From Nectonema munidae (lineage: Eukaryota > Nematomorpha > Nectonematoida > Nectonematidae), in assembly GCA_030549495.1 (NCBI GenBank), contig JAUIRK010000101.1, positions 248,001-312,000 on the forward strand: 64,000 bases of DNA, in the 5' to 3' direction. The translations under genes were made by a program, and so were the position numbers. The notes beneath the pieces were generated by a model. It saw only the letters and a list, made by a program, of their open reading frames with translations, made no database searches and was not told where the DNA came from. This document shows, piece after piece, positions 49,752 to 61,626 of this stretch (positions within the stretch are counted from its first letter, which is position 1; every line of letters begins with the position of its first letter).

Positions 49752-49933
49752 TGGTTGGTTGGTTGGAGATATCAAAGCACTTTCAGCCGTAAGGCTATAT
49801 GCTCGTATTATGCTTAAGATGGTTAATCACAGTATTTATGAATTTGTTTTTAGAGTTTGGAGCCTTGGGAATCGAACCCCTGACCTTCAACTGTTAAGCT
49901 GAGAGGTACACCCTAACCCTAATTGAAGCTCAT
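49752..49933 (-). mobile_element. tRNA-derived SINE, family 1, copy 2
   Basis: Same structure as the copy at 24.98 kb, with an intact B box (GGGTTCGATTCCC) and the 3' end CTGAAAGTGCTTTGATATCTC followed by (CCAA)n. ATACATATATGG and ATACACATATGG flank it as a decayed duplication. The two copies appear to agree over most positions by eye. Confidence 0.87.
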
Positions 49934-49939
49934 ACACAT

Positions 49940-51580
49940 ATGGTATTCCTAAAGAAAAAACTATGGCTCAAAAAGCAAGCCAAATAAAAAGATATTTGAA
50001 AATAGTAAGAAGAAAACTCCAAAGTTTGAAAATTTACTCTGAACTATTTTTTCATAATTTTTTAGATAATCATAATCAAATATCTAATTCAATCTTCCAA
50101 TATTTATTTGTGTTCTTATTATGCGGCATCGTGTCTTTTGAATTTATTAGCATTTTAATCCATAAGTTTTAATGAAATAAACTAGTTTTATTTCAGGGTA
50201 CTATAACCTTTACTGCCATAATTTAGCAGAAAATTTAATTACTTGTTAAAATTAAATAATTTTAATTAGATTTTTTTATTTTTGACTTTATTTGAATTGT
50301 AGGTAATTTTGCACGATATTTTGGAATAATTAAAAAATTTTATAATAATATTTGATAAAATAGTAAAAATAGGCAAATAATATTTGTATTTTGTCAAAAA
50401 TAAATCTTTTTCTTTTTGTTTCAACAAGTGTTTTTAATTTATTTAAGGTATACAATGTTCATCCCTTGCATATTTATCTAGAAATTTGAATTAAAATAAT
50501 TTAATGAAATAAAGTGAAACAATTTAATGGTATTTTTTCTTTTTTCAAAAAGGAAAAATAATGTTCATATTTCTGTCCCATTTTTTTAAACTACCCGTTC
50601 ACATTAATTTGATATTTTGATAAAATTAAATGGAAAGTGTGAAAATTATTTAAAAAATTTTAAGAAAATGGGTAAAATATCATGCGTAAAAAAATTAATT
50701 ATTTTTTGATTTAAAAATCTACAATTTTTGGCCTACCTAAAAAAGAAAACATGAATTAATTATTTTTCATAATTTTCCTTTAAAAAATTTTTAAGTTTGG
50801 TGTGAAAGAAAGTGTCCTTTAGATGATAAATGTGGGAAAATTTTTGTAATTGAAAGTGATTTCATCAAGAACACGAATTTAAAAAAGGATTGATTAGCAA
50901 ATATACAGAGTGATATCTGTTCATATGACCTGATACTACAAGCGTGATATTGGTCAAATACACAATATCAATAAAGTGATTCACTTCTGTAGAAAATCTC
51001 TGAAATCACTTAAATCACAAGATAAATAAATCTCTAAAAAAAATTTTAGAACATAGATTACACCAAATGAATTTCCGATGAATATAGGGTTGAAGGCAGT
51101 CCTACTTTAGAATAAAGAGCAAAATAAGATACTATATAAATAATAGGGAAAATGAAGTACACATTACATGTTGATAAAGAATTTGTAAGCAAAACAATCG
51201 AGGTCCTATTGGGATATATAGATTAAATCTCTAACTTTAGTAAATGAAGGAAGGATAAACTAACTAACAAGAATCAATTCAACGAGAGCCAAAAGTATTC
51301 GTTTTAGTTAGAGTATCACTAATTAGTATTTTTCACCATGACATTCTATAAAAATTTATCGATGAATTAATTAATTATATTAATTTATATAACCCATCTA
51401 TAGCTTATTACTGAAAAATTTCATGAGTAATAAAAATGTATAAATTAAATTTTTATAAGGTTTAAGAAAATATGATCTTAGGTCGCTTGGAGTAGAAATT
51501 TGATCTCATCCCTATTTATGAGATCAATTAAAATTTTATTATATTAAGAAAGAAATTTATTTTATAGGTTGTGCTGAAAT
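49940..51580. other. AT-rich region, nothing recognised
   Basis: One 69-codon frame (49963-50172, plus) directly follows the SINE but has no motif and is probably chance. Confidence 0.55.
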
Positions 51581-51584
51581 ATAT

Positions 51585-52020
51585 ATAACTAGCCGGTCCC
51601 GTGGTCGTTTCTCGCTTCCCTCGAAACAGTATTTCTCGCTGCGCTCGAAACATAGGATTCTTGGTAGTGTTTATTTTGAGTTGCTAATTGTGTTATATGG
51701 TTTGGTGGTCAGTTTTTAGAATAATTGTATCTTTTCTGTGTATTTTTCTATTGCACCATATAAAAATACATACAAAATATATTTCAACCAATCAGAATGC
51801 TTCAAGCGACCCTCACAATCCAGATATATGAACTCAGTACACATATAAAAATACATATAAAACATATAATAATTTCAACCAATCAGAATGCTTCAAACAC
51901 ATACACACATACAAACTCATCACACCATATAAAAATACACACAAAACATATATATAAATAAATTCAACCAATCAAAATGCTTTCAGCGACAGACACACAG
52001 ACGCTAGCTAAAGTTAGTAG
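51585..52020. repeat. Complex repeat: 24-bp doublet plus ~83-bp triplet
   Basis: Begins TAACTAGCCGGTCCCGTGG. It contains two copies of a 24-bp unit (TTTCTCGCTTCCCTCGAAAC and TTTCTCGCTGCGCTCGAAAC plus four bases), then three copies of an ~80-86-bp unit (CATATAAAAATACA ... TTTCAACCAATCAGAATGCT) starting near 51757, 51843 and 51923. It ends GACACACAGACGCTAGCTAA. It looks like an interspersed non-coding element, class undetermined. Confidence 0.7.
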
Positions 52021-52024
52021 TTAA

Positions 52025-55000
52025 AATTATTTTAGTTATTTTTTACATTTTAGTTTAAATGTAGTATTTATTACCTTTGTATATATTGATAAAAAGTGTG
52101 TCATGATCAAATAGAGAATGGTTGATTTGCTAAATGTGACGAAAATTGTTCAAAATTATAAAAAAACAATATCTGACCATAAATAAAATAAAATAAACAA
52201 TAATTGCAACTTAATTCTATAGTATAAAGGTATTTTCAGAAACAAATTGAGCATATTCAATTTGCTGCCTATGGATAAGTTTTTTTTAAATAATGAGAAA
52301 AAATCTTTGGCGTTAAGACATCCGTGAAAGCTAATTTACTGACAGATGAAATATTTTGAGTGAATTATTCACTGAAAGTTGGTTTATTAAATTAATTAAG
52401 ACATTATTAAGCCAAAAAATGTGGAATTATAATATATTTTGAAGTTTATATATTTGCCATTGATTGACAGTTTTGATTTATTTTTTTGACAGGTTTGATT
52501 GATTTTCATAAAAAATAAAATGTCACTATCAGATTAGTAATATTTTATTTAGCGGGTTTAATCGAAAGTTTTATAAAAATATTTTACATTTTAGGAAAAA
52601 AGGGGGCGTGTGATAGCAAGGCACACCTCTGACGAAATAAAAATAGGCCGTAACGAATACCATTAAAATAAATAAAGAATCACGTATAATCATATAATGA
52701 GAATTAAATAAGTAAATTAATTTAACAAAAATTTAAAAATTTTAAATTTAAGAAAGAATAAAAATTTTCAGAAATATATTGAAAAATGTTTGGCTGAATA
52801 TCTTTCCTTATGGCTGATTAATCAAAAAATAACTTGTCATGGATAGAGTGGAAGCAATACGGCGAAAACTAGATCAGATCTAAACGTATATATTAAAATA
52901 GTTTATTGAGTTTTGCAAAGAAGGATATCATATTTACTAGATGAAATTATTATTTAAATCTCTGATATATTTTTTTAAAAAATAATTCATAAAATCTTTA
53001 AAAAAAAAATACTTGTTTGTCTTTCTATAAAAACCTAAATTTTTAATACTAGTATTTTTTAATTTTAATCTTCGGATAGATATTGCCTTGATCATCGATG
53101 CAACAGAAATGAAAGAAAAAACAAAATTTCCACTTATTTTCAACAAAAATAATTTTTGGATAATATAGCTAAATTATATTTTTCTGTATAAGAGACTTAA
53201 GATCTATAAGTAAGTTAAGTTTCATTTGATTATATCATTTTATTGGTAATTTAGCATTAATTTTTAAAATTTTGGTTTGTTTTAGCACACCTAAATTCTC
53301 AAATTTTAAAAATTCATTTCAAAAATAAATTGTAAATATGTATAAACTGTTAGATATATATGTAATATTTTAATAAATGAGTTAATTTTTTACTGAAACT
53401 CTTTGGAATTATTTTAAAATTCTAGTAATACATGTAGCTTAAATTTTATAGTTTTTTCCACTCGAATTTAACTGACAGGTTCACGTCTTTATGAGAATAA
53501 TTATAGTTTCATGTTTAAACTATCTATTGTATTTTATTTAGTAAACATTTAAAATAGAGTTTTAAAACATCTACAATTAGATTTTTTGTTATTTGATAAA
53601 TGCATTACAGTGATTTTAAAATATATGCATTGGTAATGGGATGATACCAAATTGCTTCCGATTCCTAAAATACCATTTCGATTCTTCCTGGCGTAAAAAT
53701 TTATTTCAGATTTGAAATCAGACATATTTTTAGGCATTTAGTAACAGTATGTAAGTTTTTCACGAGTTTGGACTTTTTTATTCCGCCACTATTAAAAATG
53801 ACTTTTCAATAATTATTTAAAAAAAATTATTATTTTTTAAAATTTTGCTAAACTTCACATTCCGCCTATCATAAAGCTTTAGTTTTTGGATCCACTAATT
53901 TTTCTGAATAACATTTAGATGTTTGTGATTATAACCTTCAATTTTTTCAACAACGCCACATACCAGAGACAATGTTTAAACCTAAAATGACTAAACTGGT
54001 CAATTGACACATATCAACCTTTAAATTTTGTTGTTGTCGTTGCTTCTTTTATTTTTTTGAAACTAAACCTATTCTAAATTAAGTTATTTTTGGTAATAAT
54101 AATTAAAATTGACTCGAAATTATTCTTACGCCCAATATATCAAACTTACATTCCTAAATAAGCAAGATGGGTCAATTGACTCATCATTTTTATATATTAT
54201 AACCTATCGATTTTATGTCTGTGATTTCATATTAGTAATACATTATAAAATATTTATATTATATGTAAATTCTTTACATATGTGACTGAGTATCTCTTTT
54301 TATAAACTGCACGGCACTGAAAAGTCCCTGTTTAGCTGTTGCTGAATAAGTGAGAGTTATGGTTTCATCCCGACTCTCAATTCTATATGGTGCTCTCAGG
54401 GAGATGATTTGTCAGCTTTTATCCCCTCTCGATACCTATATTGATATTTGTGTACAATTTTTTCATTTTTTTCCATTGTCAATTACCATTAAAAAGTCAT
54501 CGGATCGCATATAGCCGATAACTTTTTTCAAAAGCTTTTATTAATTAGAGATATTTTCAAAAATATGCAATGTTTTCAGACATTAAATATTTTGAGCATT
54601 TAGGCTAAATTTAATAAAATTTTGTGAAATGAGATAATTCTATTTTTTACCGCGATGGTTCAAATGGGTTTTAGAAAACAGATTGTCTGAAAAACAAATA
54701 GCTTTTGATTTGTTTAACTTATATATAATATATAAAATATTTAAGGTTCAATTTTTAAAATAAAATAAACTTTTGCCTCTATTTTATTGCAAACTTTTAA
54801 TTTATTTTTGTCCCTGTTAACTTTTATGTGAAGGTCGTATATAACCCAATGTCTTTTTTAAAATTAAGTTAGCTTTTCTAGTATACATGTGTCATAAAAA
54901 TACCCTTACATGATTGGTCTGTCGGATTAGCAAATTATACAGGTAGGTGTGAGAGGATTACTTTAATGTTGGAGTTTGAATGTTAGAATAACTAGTGAGA

Positions 55001-55090
55001 AAAACATTGGGAAAATTTGTTAAGGTCCATATTATATCTGATAGTGGGGTTGTTGAATAATCGAGTGTCGGATAAACAAGGTCTGATTAC
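52025..55090. other. AT-rich region, nothing recognised
   Basis: No supported exon or repeat; short frames lack motifs. Confidence 0.55.
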
Positions 55091-55129
55091 CAATTAGTCT
55101 TGTAATAGAAGCCTTCTCATATGGTCTTC

Positions 55130-55365
55130 AGAAGACAGACATTTTTGACCTTTGAACACCAAATACTGAATTGGCTGAACCAAGAATTCTGTTCCTCAAA
55201 TATTTACAAAAGAGATTGTTCTTAGCGTCATGGTATAAAACCTTCACATTAGAGCATAGCATATCTCTCGATAAGGCTTTTTGTTACGCATGCAGTTGTT
55301 TCAGTACCAGAACATCCAAATCTAAAAGGGCCCTTATTATTATTATCGGTTTCAATAACTGATGA
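55130..55365 (+). pseudogene. hAT transposase fragment (TTF-type zinc finger region)
   Basis: Sixty-three codons reading FLASWYKTFTLEHSISLDKA followed by FCYACSCF match the W-Y/F ... L-E-Y-S ... D-A-F-C-x2-C-R-x-F pattern at the N terminus of ZMYM/SCAND3-like hAT transposases. The following C-terminal domain is not visible. Fragment only. Confidence 0.65.
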
Positions 55366-56181
55366 AAAGCAATGAGGGATAAAGGCCCTATTACATGCTA
55401 TAAGTAGTGATCACTTTCTCTCTATGTCATAATGGGAAAGTCTCAAACGAAAAAATATGGTGTAACGTGTTCTATTCATTAAATTTTCGATCGTGTTGTA
55501 AGTCTGTTTTCTTTAAAAATCGTAACGATTTGAAAATTTACCAAATTTGAAGTGTCATACTGCTGGCATAATGAAACTACTGATTTATAGAACTATGGTA
55601 AATCTGATGAATTAAATTGAAGAATCGGGAAAGTTCTCAATCCTAATAAACGAGTGTAAAAATAGCAGACATGAAGAATTATCAGTTTGTTTTCGCTTTA
55701 ATTCTATAATATATGAATGATTTTGTTCTCTTGTTAAGCTAGAAGTTAGTGGTGCGATTACAATTAGAAACATGGTATTTCGATTTGATGTATAATAAAT
55801 TTTGATGACGTAATTCTTTTATAAATGAATAGTTTTTAAAAATATCTTTTTGAGGATTTCATTTCCCTAAAAATGTTTTAATAAATTTACTTTAAAAATT
55901 ATTATCTTGGCTAATAAAACTATAAATATTTACAAAAAGCATATCATTTGTTTCTGTTAAACTCTTCCTCGCTTGACGGACACAATGCTTTTTTGACGCA
56001 GCCAGCAATCAAACTACGATTACGTTAAAAATTGCATAGAAAAGTTTACCGAAACTCCTATCTAAACGTCAATGATTATCTTAAAAAATTCATACTGAAT
56101 AAAATGGGTAAATATATTGAGAAAAAATTTATCGCTTAAAAAACCCAAAAATTTACTTAACAAAAAAAGTTATAGATGGCG

Positions 56182-56600
56182 TTAAAATTTCAACATTTGA
56201 AACAAATAACTTTTGAATGCCGTTTGCAGACGATTTTTTTTACATTTATCACACTTTCTAGAAGTTCTGCTTCTTTTACAAACACATACGGAACAAGATG
56301 CTCTTTTGGAGGTCGTTGGTTCTGATTCGTTGCGATTTTCAAAGCGATAGTATGAAAGAATATACTTGATGTCTAAAGGCAATTCGGAAAGCATTGCTCT
56401 TATCTTCATTGACTCTTCAGCTAAACAGAACGCTAGTTTCTTTATGAAACATTTTCTTCTACTGTTTTTTTGTGCTAGGGAAGTCATCGGGTGAGTTGAA
56501 TTTTGCAATAATCAAAGAATTCAAGACAATTATGTCAAGGTAGTTGCAAAAGGCAGTAAATGGCCACCGCCTATTAGGCTTATAAGATATCTTGCTCACG
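56182..56600 (-). pseudogene. piggyBac transposase, C-terminal piece with cysteine-rich domain
   Basis: Starts KPNRRWPFTAFCNYLDIIVL (the piggyBac R-R-W-P block near 56580), then a frame change, then ELPLDIKYILSYYRF and a cysteine-rich end CSVCVCKRSRTSRKCDKCKK, the zinc-binding domain that recognises piggyBac ends. Broken by at least one stop and a frame change. Confidence 0.75.
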
Positions 56601-56619
56601 TTTTTTATTTTTAAATTGT

Positions 56620-56686
56620 GCCCCCCCCCCCCCCCCCCCCCCCCATTAACTTTTTTTCTGGTTACACCACTGCTTCTATCTAATTT
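56620..56686. repeat. Poly-C tract and hAT-type end
   Basis: A C run of about 24 at 56621-56644 is followed by TCTGGTTACACCACTG, the inverse of a CAGTGGTGTAACC hAT MITE end. The opposite end is not visible; it adjoins the piggyBac RRWP block, so the copy is truncated. Confidence 0.55.
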
Positions 56687-57175
56687 GCATTTAGAGTTAA
56701 ATTAAAATAGTTTCCAATTGTTACAATTTTATATCAATGAATATTGTTAGACTCGCGCTAAGAATTTTTTTCAACAAAAGTTACTTAATCTTTATCACTA
56801 CGTTTGCTACATTTTGTAACATTTGAAATTTTCAAGTCAAATTTTTTTAAAGAGTTATTTGGGTATGAATATTTTGATTATCTATTCACTTTAAAAGCAA
56901 GAATACTCTATTTGCTTAATATTTGAGCAGAGATATTTTTTATAATGTTCGATTGTTAAATTTTATAAGTAACACTGTACATAATCAAATCACTTTTTTT
57001 AAGAAAATTTGTTGATTATTATTATAATAAAAATATAATATCGAAACAAAATGTTTCAGTTGTTAAAAATGTACTTGATCTATTTATGACAGCTGTCAGA
57101 ATTTTATTTGTAGACAGAAATATTCAAAAAAACGCAATGATTTTCTTTTCTCGTATACTTTATTTATGTTAGTTT

Positions 57176-57578
57176 GGTCCTCGGACATTTCACCCCATTA
57201 TTTTCATAAGACAGTTCGTCCCATGGACAATTCGCCCCATTATTTTCATAAGACAGTTCGTCCCATGGACAATTCGCCCCATTATTTTCATAAGACAGTT
57301 CGTCCCATCGACAATTCCCCCCATTATTTTCATAAGACATTTTGTTTCATGGATAATTCGCCCCGTTATTTTCATAAGACATTTTGTCTCATGGACAATT
57401 CTAAAAAATTAAGAGATAAATTGATTAATTTTAAATAATTTAATAGAGATAAAATAAACAAGAATATAAATTTTTTTAATAATTTTACACATAATAAGCA
57501 AAGATGGATGAAACTAATAGCCTATAAGACAATTTGTCCAGGGGGCAAATTGTTTTTGGGGCGAAATGTCTGTCGACC
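57176..57578. mobile_element. 403-bp TIR element with internal 42-bp tandem repeats
   Basis: Inverted ends GGTCCTCGGACATTTCACCC and, as reverse complement, GGTCGACAGACATTTCGCCC. Inside, a 42-bp unit (CCATTATTTTCATAAGACAG then TTCGTCCCATGGACAATTCG) repeats about five times at 57193-57400. The 90-codon frame across it is only the translated repeat. No clear target duplication; superfamily undetermined. Confidence 0.75.
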
Positions 57579-57821
57579 GTTATTTAAATAATTTTTTAAT
57601 TATAAGGGCTAGCTACTTAAAGGTTGGCTTTTGCTGCTTATAAAAACTTGAAAATATCAAATAAACTCCAATTATTTATGCCTCCTATTATTTTGAAATT
57701 ATTCTGAGAACAGATGTTTCCATTTTAAAATAGTGAAAATTGCTTTATTAGTTTATGTTGTTTCCTTTCTCTGTTATGTTAATTATGTAGCAAATTTTTC
57801 AATTTTGAGTAAAAGGTAAGG

Positions 57822-57965
57822 TGCAGCGTATGTATTTTCATTGACCAGGCACTGATGTACCGCTTATGTCAAACTATGAACAAATTCGTATCGATGAGGA
57901 ATCGAATCCATAGGCTTCCGTGCTATGTCCATCATCTCAACCAACCTGCCATGCCACCCATAGAT
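57822..57965 (-). mobile_element. tRNA-derived SINE, family 2, copy 2
   Basis: Minus strand: GTTGGTTGAGATGATGG as a possible A-box region, B box GGATTCGATTCC, then TCATAGTTTGACATAAGCGG and CTGGTCAATGAAAATAC. It resembles the copy at 35.79 kb in order and spacing. It sits inside the piggyBac element. Confidence 0.65.
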
Positions 57966-58506
57966 TATGCTGTAGGGGATACGTCAAATTAGTTGTCAAA
58001 AAACTTAAGTTATGCTCTAAAATTTTTTAGTTTTTGTTGAAGCTCTATAACTTTTTCTGATAGACTTTTTTTCTTTAAAAGTTATTATAAAAGGCAAATC
58101 ATTGCAAAATGTTAACAGTTATTTTACTTTTTGTAGATTTTTGTAGCTTGTATCAATTTAGCTTTTAAACTATTTTTGAATGATGCTGAGTAAAATGAAA
58201 TAATGCGATCTTAATTTTTTGTTTTATTTTTGTTTGCACAATTATAACTTCGTTTTATACCCTTGCCCCTGAATCAATCACATTTTTTTCATATAAACAT
58301 CGCAGGGTGTCTAGTAGACTCTTTGCCTTTAGACTACATTCACTCATATAAAACTACCAAACCTTCAGTTATTTGTTTTCTCTATGAATCAAATATCCTT
58401 TCATCAATTCCTGTAATGTGCCTGGTAGACTACTTCATTTTTCAAATGAAAAGCCTATTCCACCCCCTAACATTTTTGGATTTTTTTAAACTAATGTATA
58501 TTCGAT

Positions 58507-59096
58507 GGTTGTAGGTAAAAATGCCCCCGAAATAAATGCCCCCAATTAAAAAGTAAGAAAAAATGCCCCCTAATTTTTGATTTTCAGGATTTTTTTTAAT
58601 TATATAAATATTTTTATTTGGTACCGTTTTTGAAAGGCTAAATTTCTAAAATTTCTTAATCTATAGGGTTTTTTCTTTATAAAGTTCTTGAAAACAATAG
58701 CAAAGGTGCAGATTTGTGGGAATGTGTTCTTAAAATCAGTTAAAATACAAATTATATTTAGAAAGTGTTCTGATACACACAAAGTCCAAAAATATTTGCT
58801 GTTTTATAAAAAAATTTTTGTATTTAAAAAATTGTCGTATGCTGAGTTTTTTAGGTTACTTTAATTAAATTTTAAATGTTTTAGATGAAAAGTTGACTTT
58901 TTTTTTTACAAAAAATCTTTATTTGACATATCTTTTTTAAAAATTTTAATTAATAATTTTTTGTGTTGGGGCATTTTTTCATAATTTTAAATTAGGGCAT
59001 TTTTTTCAGGGGCATTTTTACCGGGAGCATTTTTTCCTACTTTTTAATTAGGGCATTTTTTCCTACTTTTTAATTGGGGGCATTTTTTCTGCGCAC
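58507..59096. mobile_element. 590-bp MITE with 10-bp target duplication
   Basis: Flanked by perfect TATATTCGAT copies at 58497-58506 and 59097-59106. Ends GGTTGTAGGTAAAAATGCCC and, as reverse complement, GTGCGCAGAAAAAATGCCCC. The right side carries direct repeats of a ~27-bp unit (GGGCATTTTTTCCTACTTTT then TAATT), also present inverted at the left end. The duplication length suggests a MULE-type integrase. Inserted in the piggyBac element. Confidence 0.85.
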
Positions 59097-59408
59097 TATA
59101 TTCGATATGCAAATTTAATTAAAATATTTTCCCTGGAAGTATAGTATTTAAATTCACCAATTTTGTAAAAAAAAATATAAAGTTGTCTTATAAATTTAGG
59201 ACTTTAGGTATGCGCTGAGTACACTCTATTTTAAAGGGTTGCTTGAATATTTGGTCTCCCGTGGTATTTCCAGACCACTAATTTTGAAAATTGCAAGAAA
59301 AAAATTTCGCCCCCCCCCCCAATAATTTTGAGGATGTGCGCCCCTGGTATTTAGGATGCCTCATCCTAAAAAAATAAACTAAGAATTCACGTAAAACAAA
59401 AAATACTC

Positions 59409-59837
59409 TTACCCATAATTCGAATCCATTTTATTCCTCGTCATTGAGTAGATATAGCTAATCAACTCCACATCAAAAAACAATTTGAAAATAGAAAAAA
59501 CATCTCTCATGTTTTTCGCGACATCTTTAGGTCCAGGAGGCCTGTTATAAACATTTCTAATATTGAGTCTTTCTCTTCTTCCCGTATCACTGAGCGTAGG
59601 TTCCCATGAAAATTCTGTCAAGTCAGGAGCAGTCAAGTTCTCATCAATTTTACACGAAAAACTTGAAGAAGATGAAAAAGTAGAAGATTCTTGGCCTAAA
59701 GAAGTTTCAGAAAAATCGGATGTGGCAATGGATGAAAAACAACTGATGACGCGAATGCAAACGACAATAAATCTATATAGCTGCTGTTGCACTGTTGTCC
59801 TGGCTATGAACGGAACGACTCGTTGTAACTCACTCAA
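59409..59837 (-). pseudogene. piggyBac transposase, N-terminal piece
   Basis: An open frame of 142 codons. The last 40 residues, RPPGPKDVAKNMRDVFSIF followed by KLFFDVELISYIYSMTRNK, match the start of the piggyBac DDE domain (F-x-L-F-F-x-x-E-L-x-x-x-I-x-x-x-T-N). The Ser/Thr-rich part before it resembles the usual acidic leader. The frame stops at a GGTAAGAG that could be a splice donor or simply decay. Confidence 0.75.
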
Positions 59838-60729
59838 TGCAGCGCTTTTATTTGATGTGAATGTTTTTGTTTACAATTAGGTTCATGTGCTAACTTATGT
59901 CTCACTTTTATTACATATCTATCAATGCAAAGTAAAAACATTTCATTGAATGGTTGTGATGTTTATAAGTTTTCATAATTTTTAAACTTATATATGGCAT
60001 TAATACATTCTAAAAAATTTCGAAAAAAAAGTGATAAATTAAAATCTTTATCTCGTAATTTTGCTAAAATGTGTTTCCAGCTATGCTGTTTGATATTATG
60101 AACTCTATATAGAAAACTAAGTTTGTTTTACAATTGGACAAAAAAGCACGGAGTCCGTCAATGGCGTTAGAAAAAAATGTCTGTCAAGCGAGGGTTAAAA
60201 GCTGTTAAATGGGTGCCTTCAACGAAAAGGCTGCTCACGCCTTACCTGAGGATAAGCGGGCCATAATAAAATGCATTTTTCTAAAAGTTTCAAAAACATG
60301 GTAATAATTTGAAATAGATATGCCTCACCCAGTGTACTTAAGGAAAAATAAACATTTTTTTAATTAACTTCAGAAAACCTTCCTTCTGCGTTATTTTCCG
60401 CACTTTCTGAATTTTACTTTTCGAAAAAGTCAAAAATATAATCTAGAAGAGTGCTCAATCCTTTTTTGTGCGATATTGGAATGACATTAAAATTTTTCCT
60501 TTCAAAAAATTCAAAATTGGTGTTAACTTATATTACTTTCTCACCAGCCTTGTTTTTGTTTATGATGAAATAATTTATCACGTGAGAAGATATGTGTATA
60601 TGTTATTTATATATATTATTTATCTGATATATGTATGTATATGTCTATATAAATTGGTGTATACATCATGTATGTGGAGTAAGTACTTTTGTCCTTTCAA
60701 ATGAAGGAAATCCTTTTCATACCTTTTCC

Positions 60730-61310
60730 AGCTTCTTAAGCCGAAGGGTAGTGTGTGTATTACTATTGTTACTTCTGTGTGACGTAAAATTCTACCTACA
60801 CCGCACTTCATTTCTTCTCACCCCACTCTCCCTCTTACCCCCATCCTTGATCAGCGCCAGATGATGGTGTTCACGAGTAAAGACACACAACTCATCACCA
60901 CGCTTTCCCTCCCAAAGCCATAACACGTCCATCCAGCATCATCATCATCTTTCTTCTGATGAAGTAATACATCTGTTGTATATGATGTACCTTTATGAAG
61001 CTTTTTTCGTCATCAGTTTTATTTATTTTACTTTGAGTACTTTTTTGCTATACTAATAACAATAATACTCAAAAAGACCTGCTTCTTCATTTGCCAAAGT
61101 TTCTCCTGACTACTGTTATTATTATTTATTGTTATTATCATTTTTCTTCTACGTTCGCACTGTTGTTTTGATGTGCTTATTTTGTTGAGTCCTCCTGTCT
61201 GATATTCTTGTGTAATGGATATACACGGCTACTACTGTATGTTTTTGCTCTCTCCCTGTCTCTTTGTGTATAGACCCCTCAAATGCTACAAATACCCTTT
61301 TTTTAAGTTA
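60730..61310 (+). promoter_or_regulatory. Possible promoter / 5' UTR region of the PH-domain gene
   Basis: Higher G+C than its surroundings, pyrimidine-rich tracts (CACCCCACTCTCCCTCTTAC), and a (CAT)n stretch, lying 0.3-0.9 kb upstream of the predicted first coding exon, whose acceptor implies an upstream non-coding exon. No TATA box or initiator is convincing. Inference from position and composition only. Confidence 0.3.
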
Positions 61311-61626
61311 ACAAACATCCAATGCACTATTTTTAATTGACATTTTTCACTTTGATTTATCTTTTCCTTTAAACTATATTTCCAAATTTACCTCCTCTGT
61401 GTTCATGCTCTTTCGAAAACCTTAATAATAATACATTCCAGAGAAATTTACGATTCACCAATTATTATCTATCCTTTCCTTTGACTTTCCTTTTCTTATC
61501 AATTCTCAGCGCATTCTTTGATCTTTCTCTAATATTATAGATGAGACACGTGTATTTTAATTTTTTCCCTTTATGATGAATATTTTTCTTTCAAAACAAT
61601 TCCATTTTTTAATTGTAGGTTCTTAA

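Larger units (their letters stand above)
55961..60194 (-). mobile_element. piggyBac element, interrupted and inactive
   Basis: Flanked by TTAA at 55957-55960 and 60195-60198, the piggyBac target. Right end as reverse complement: CCCTCGCTTGACAGACA; left end: ACTCTTCCTCGCTTGACGGACA, which is imperfect in its first bases. A subterminal GACGGAC...GTGCTTTTTTG block occurs near both ends in inverted orientation. Transposase N-terminal (59.4-59.84 kb) and C-terminal (56.18-56.6 kb) pieces read on the minus strand. The catalytic DDD core is absent, and the centre holds a TIR element, a family-2 SINE, a 590-bp MITE and a hAT end. Confidence 0.8.

Noticed and set aside
57166-57438. 90-codon frame with a repeated HYFHKT-type peptide
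   Set aside because: It is the 42-bp DNA repeat read in frame (42 is divisible by 3), not a repeat protein; the opposite strand gives an equally regular peptide.
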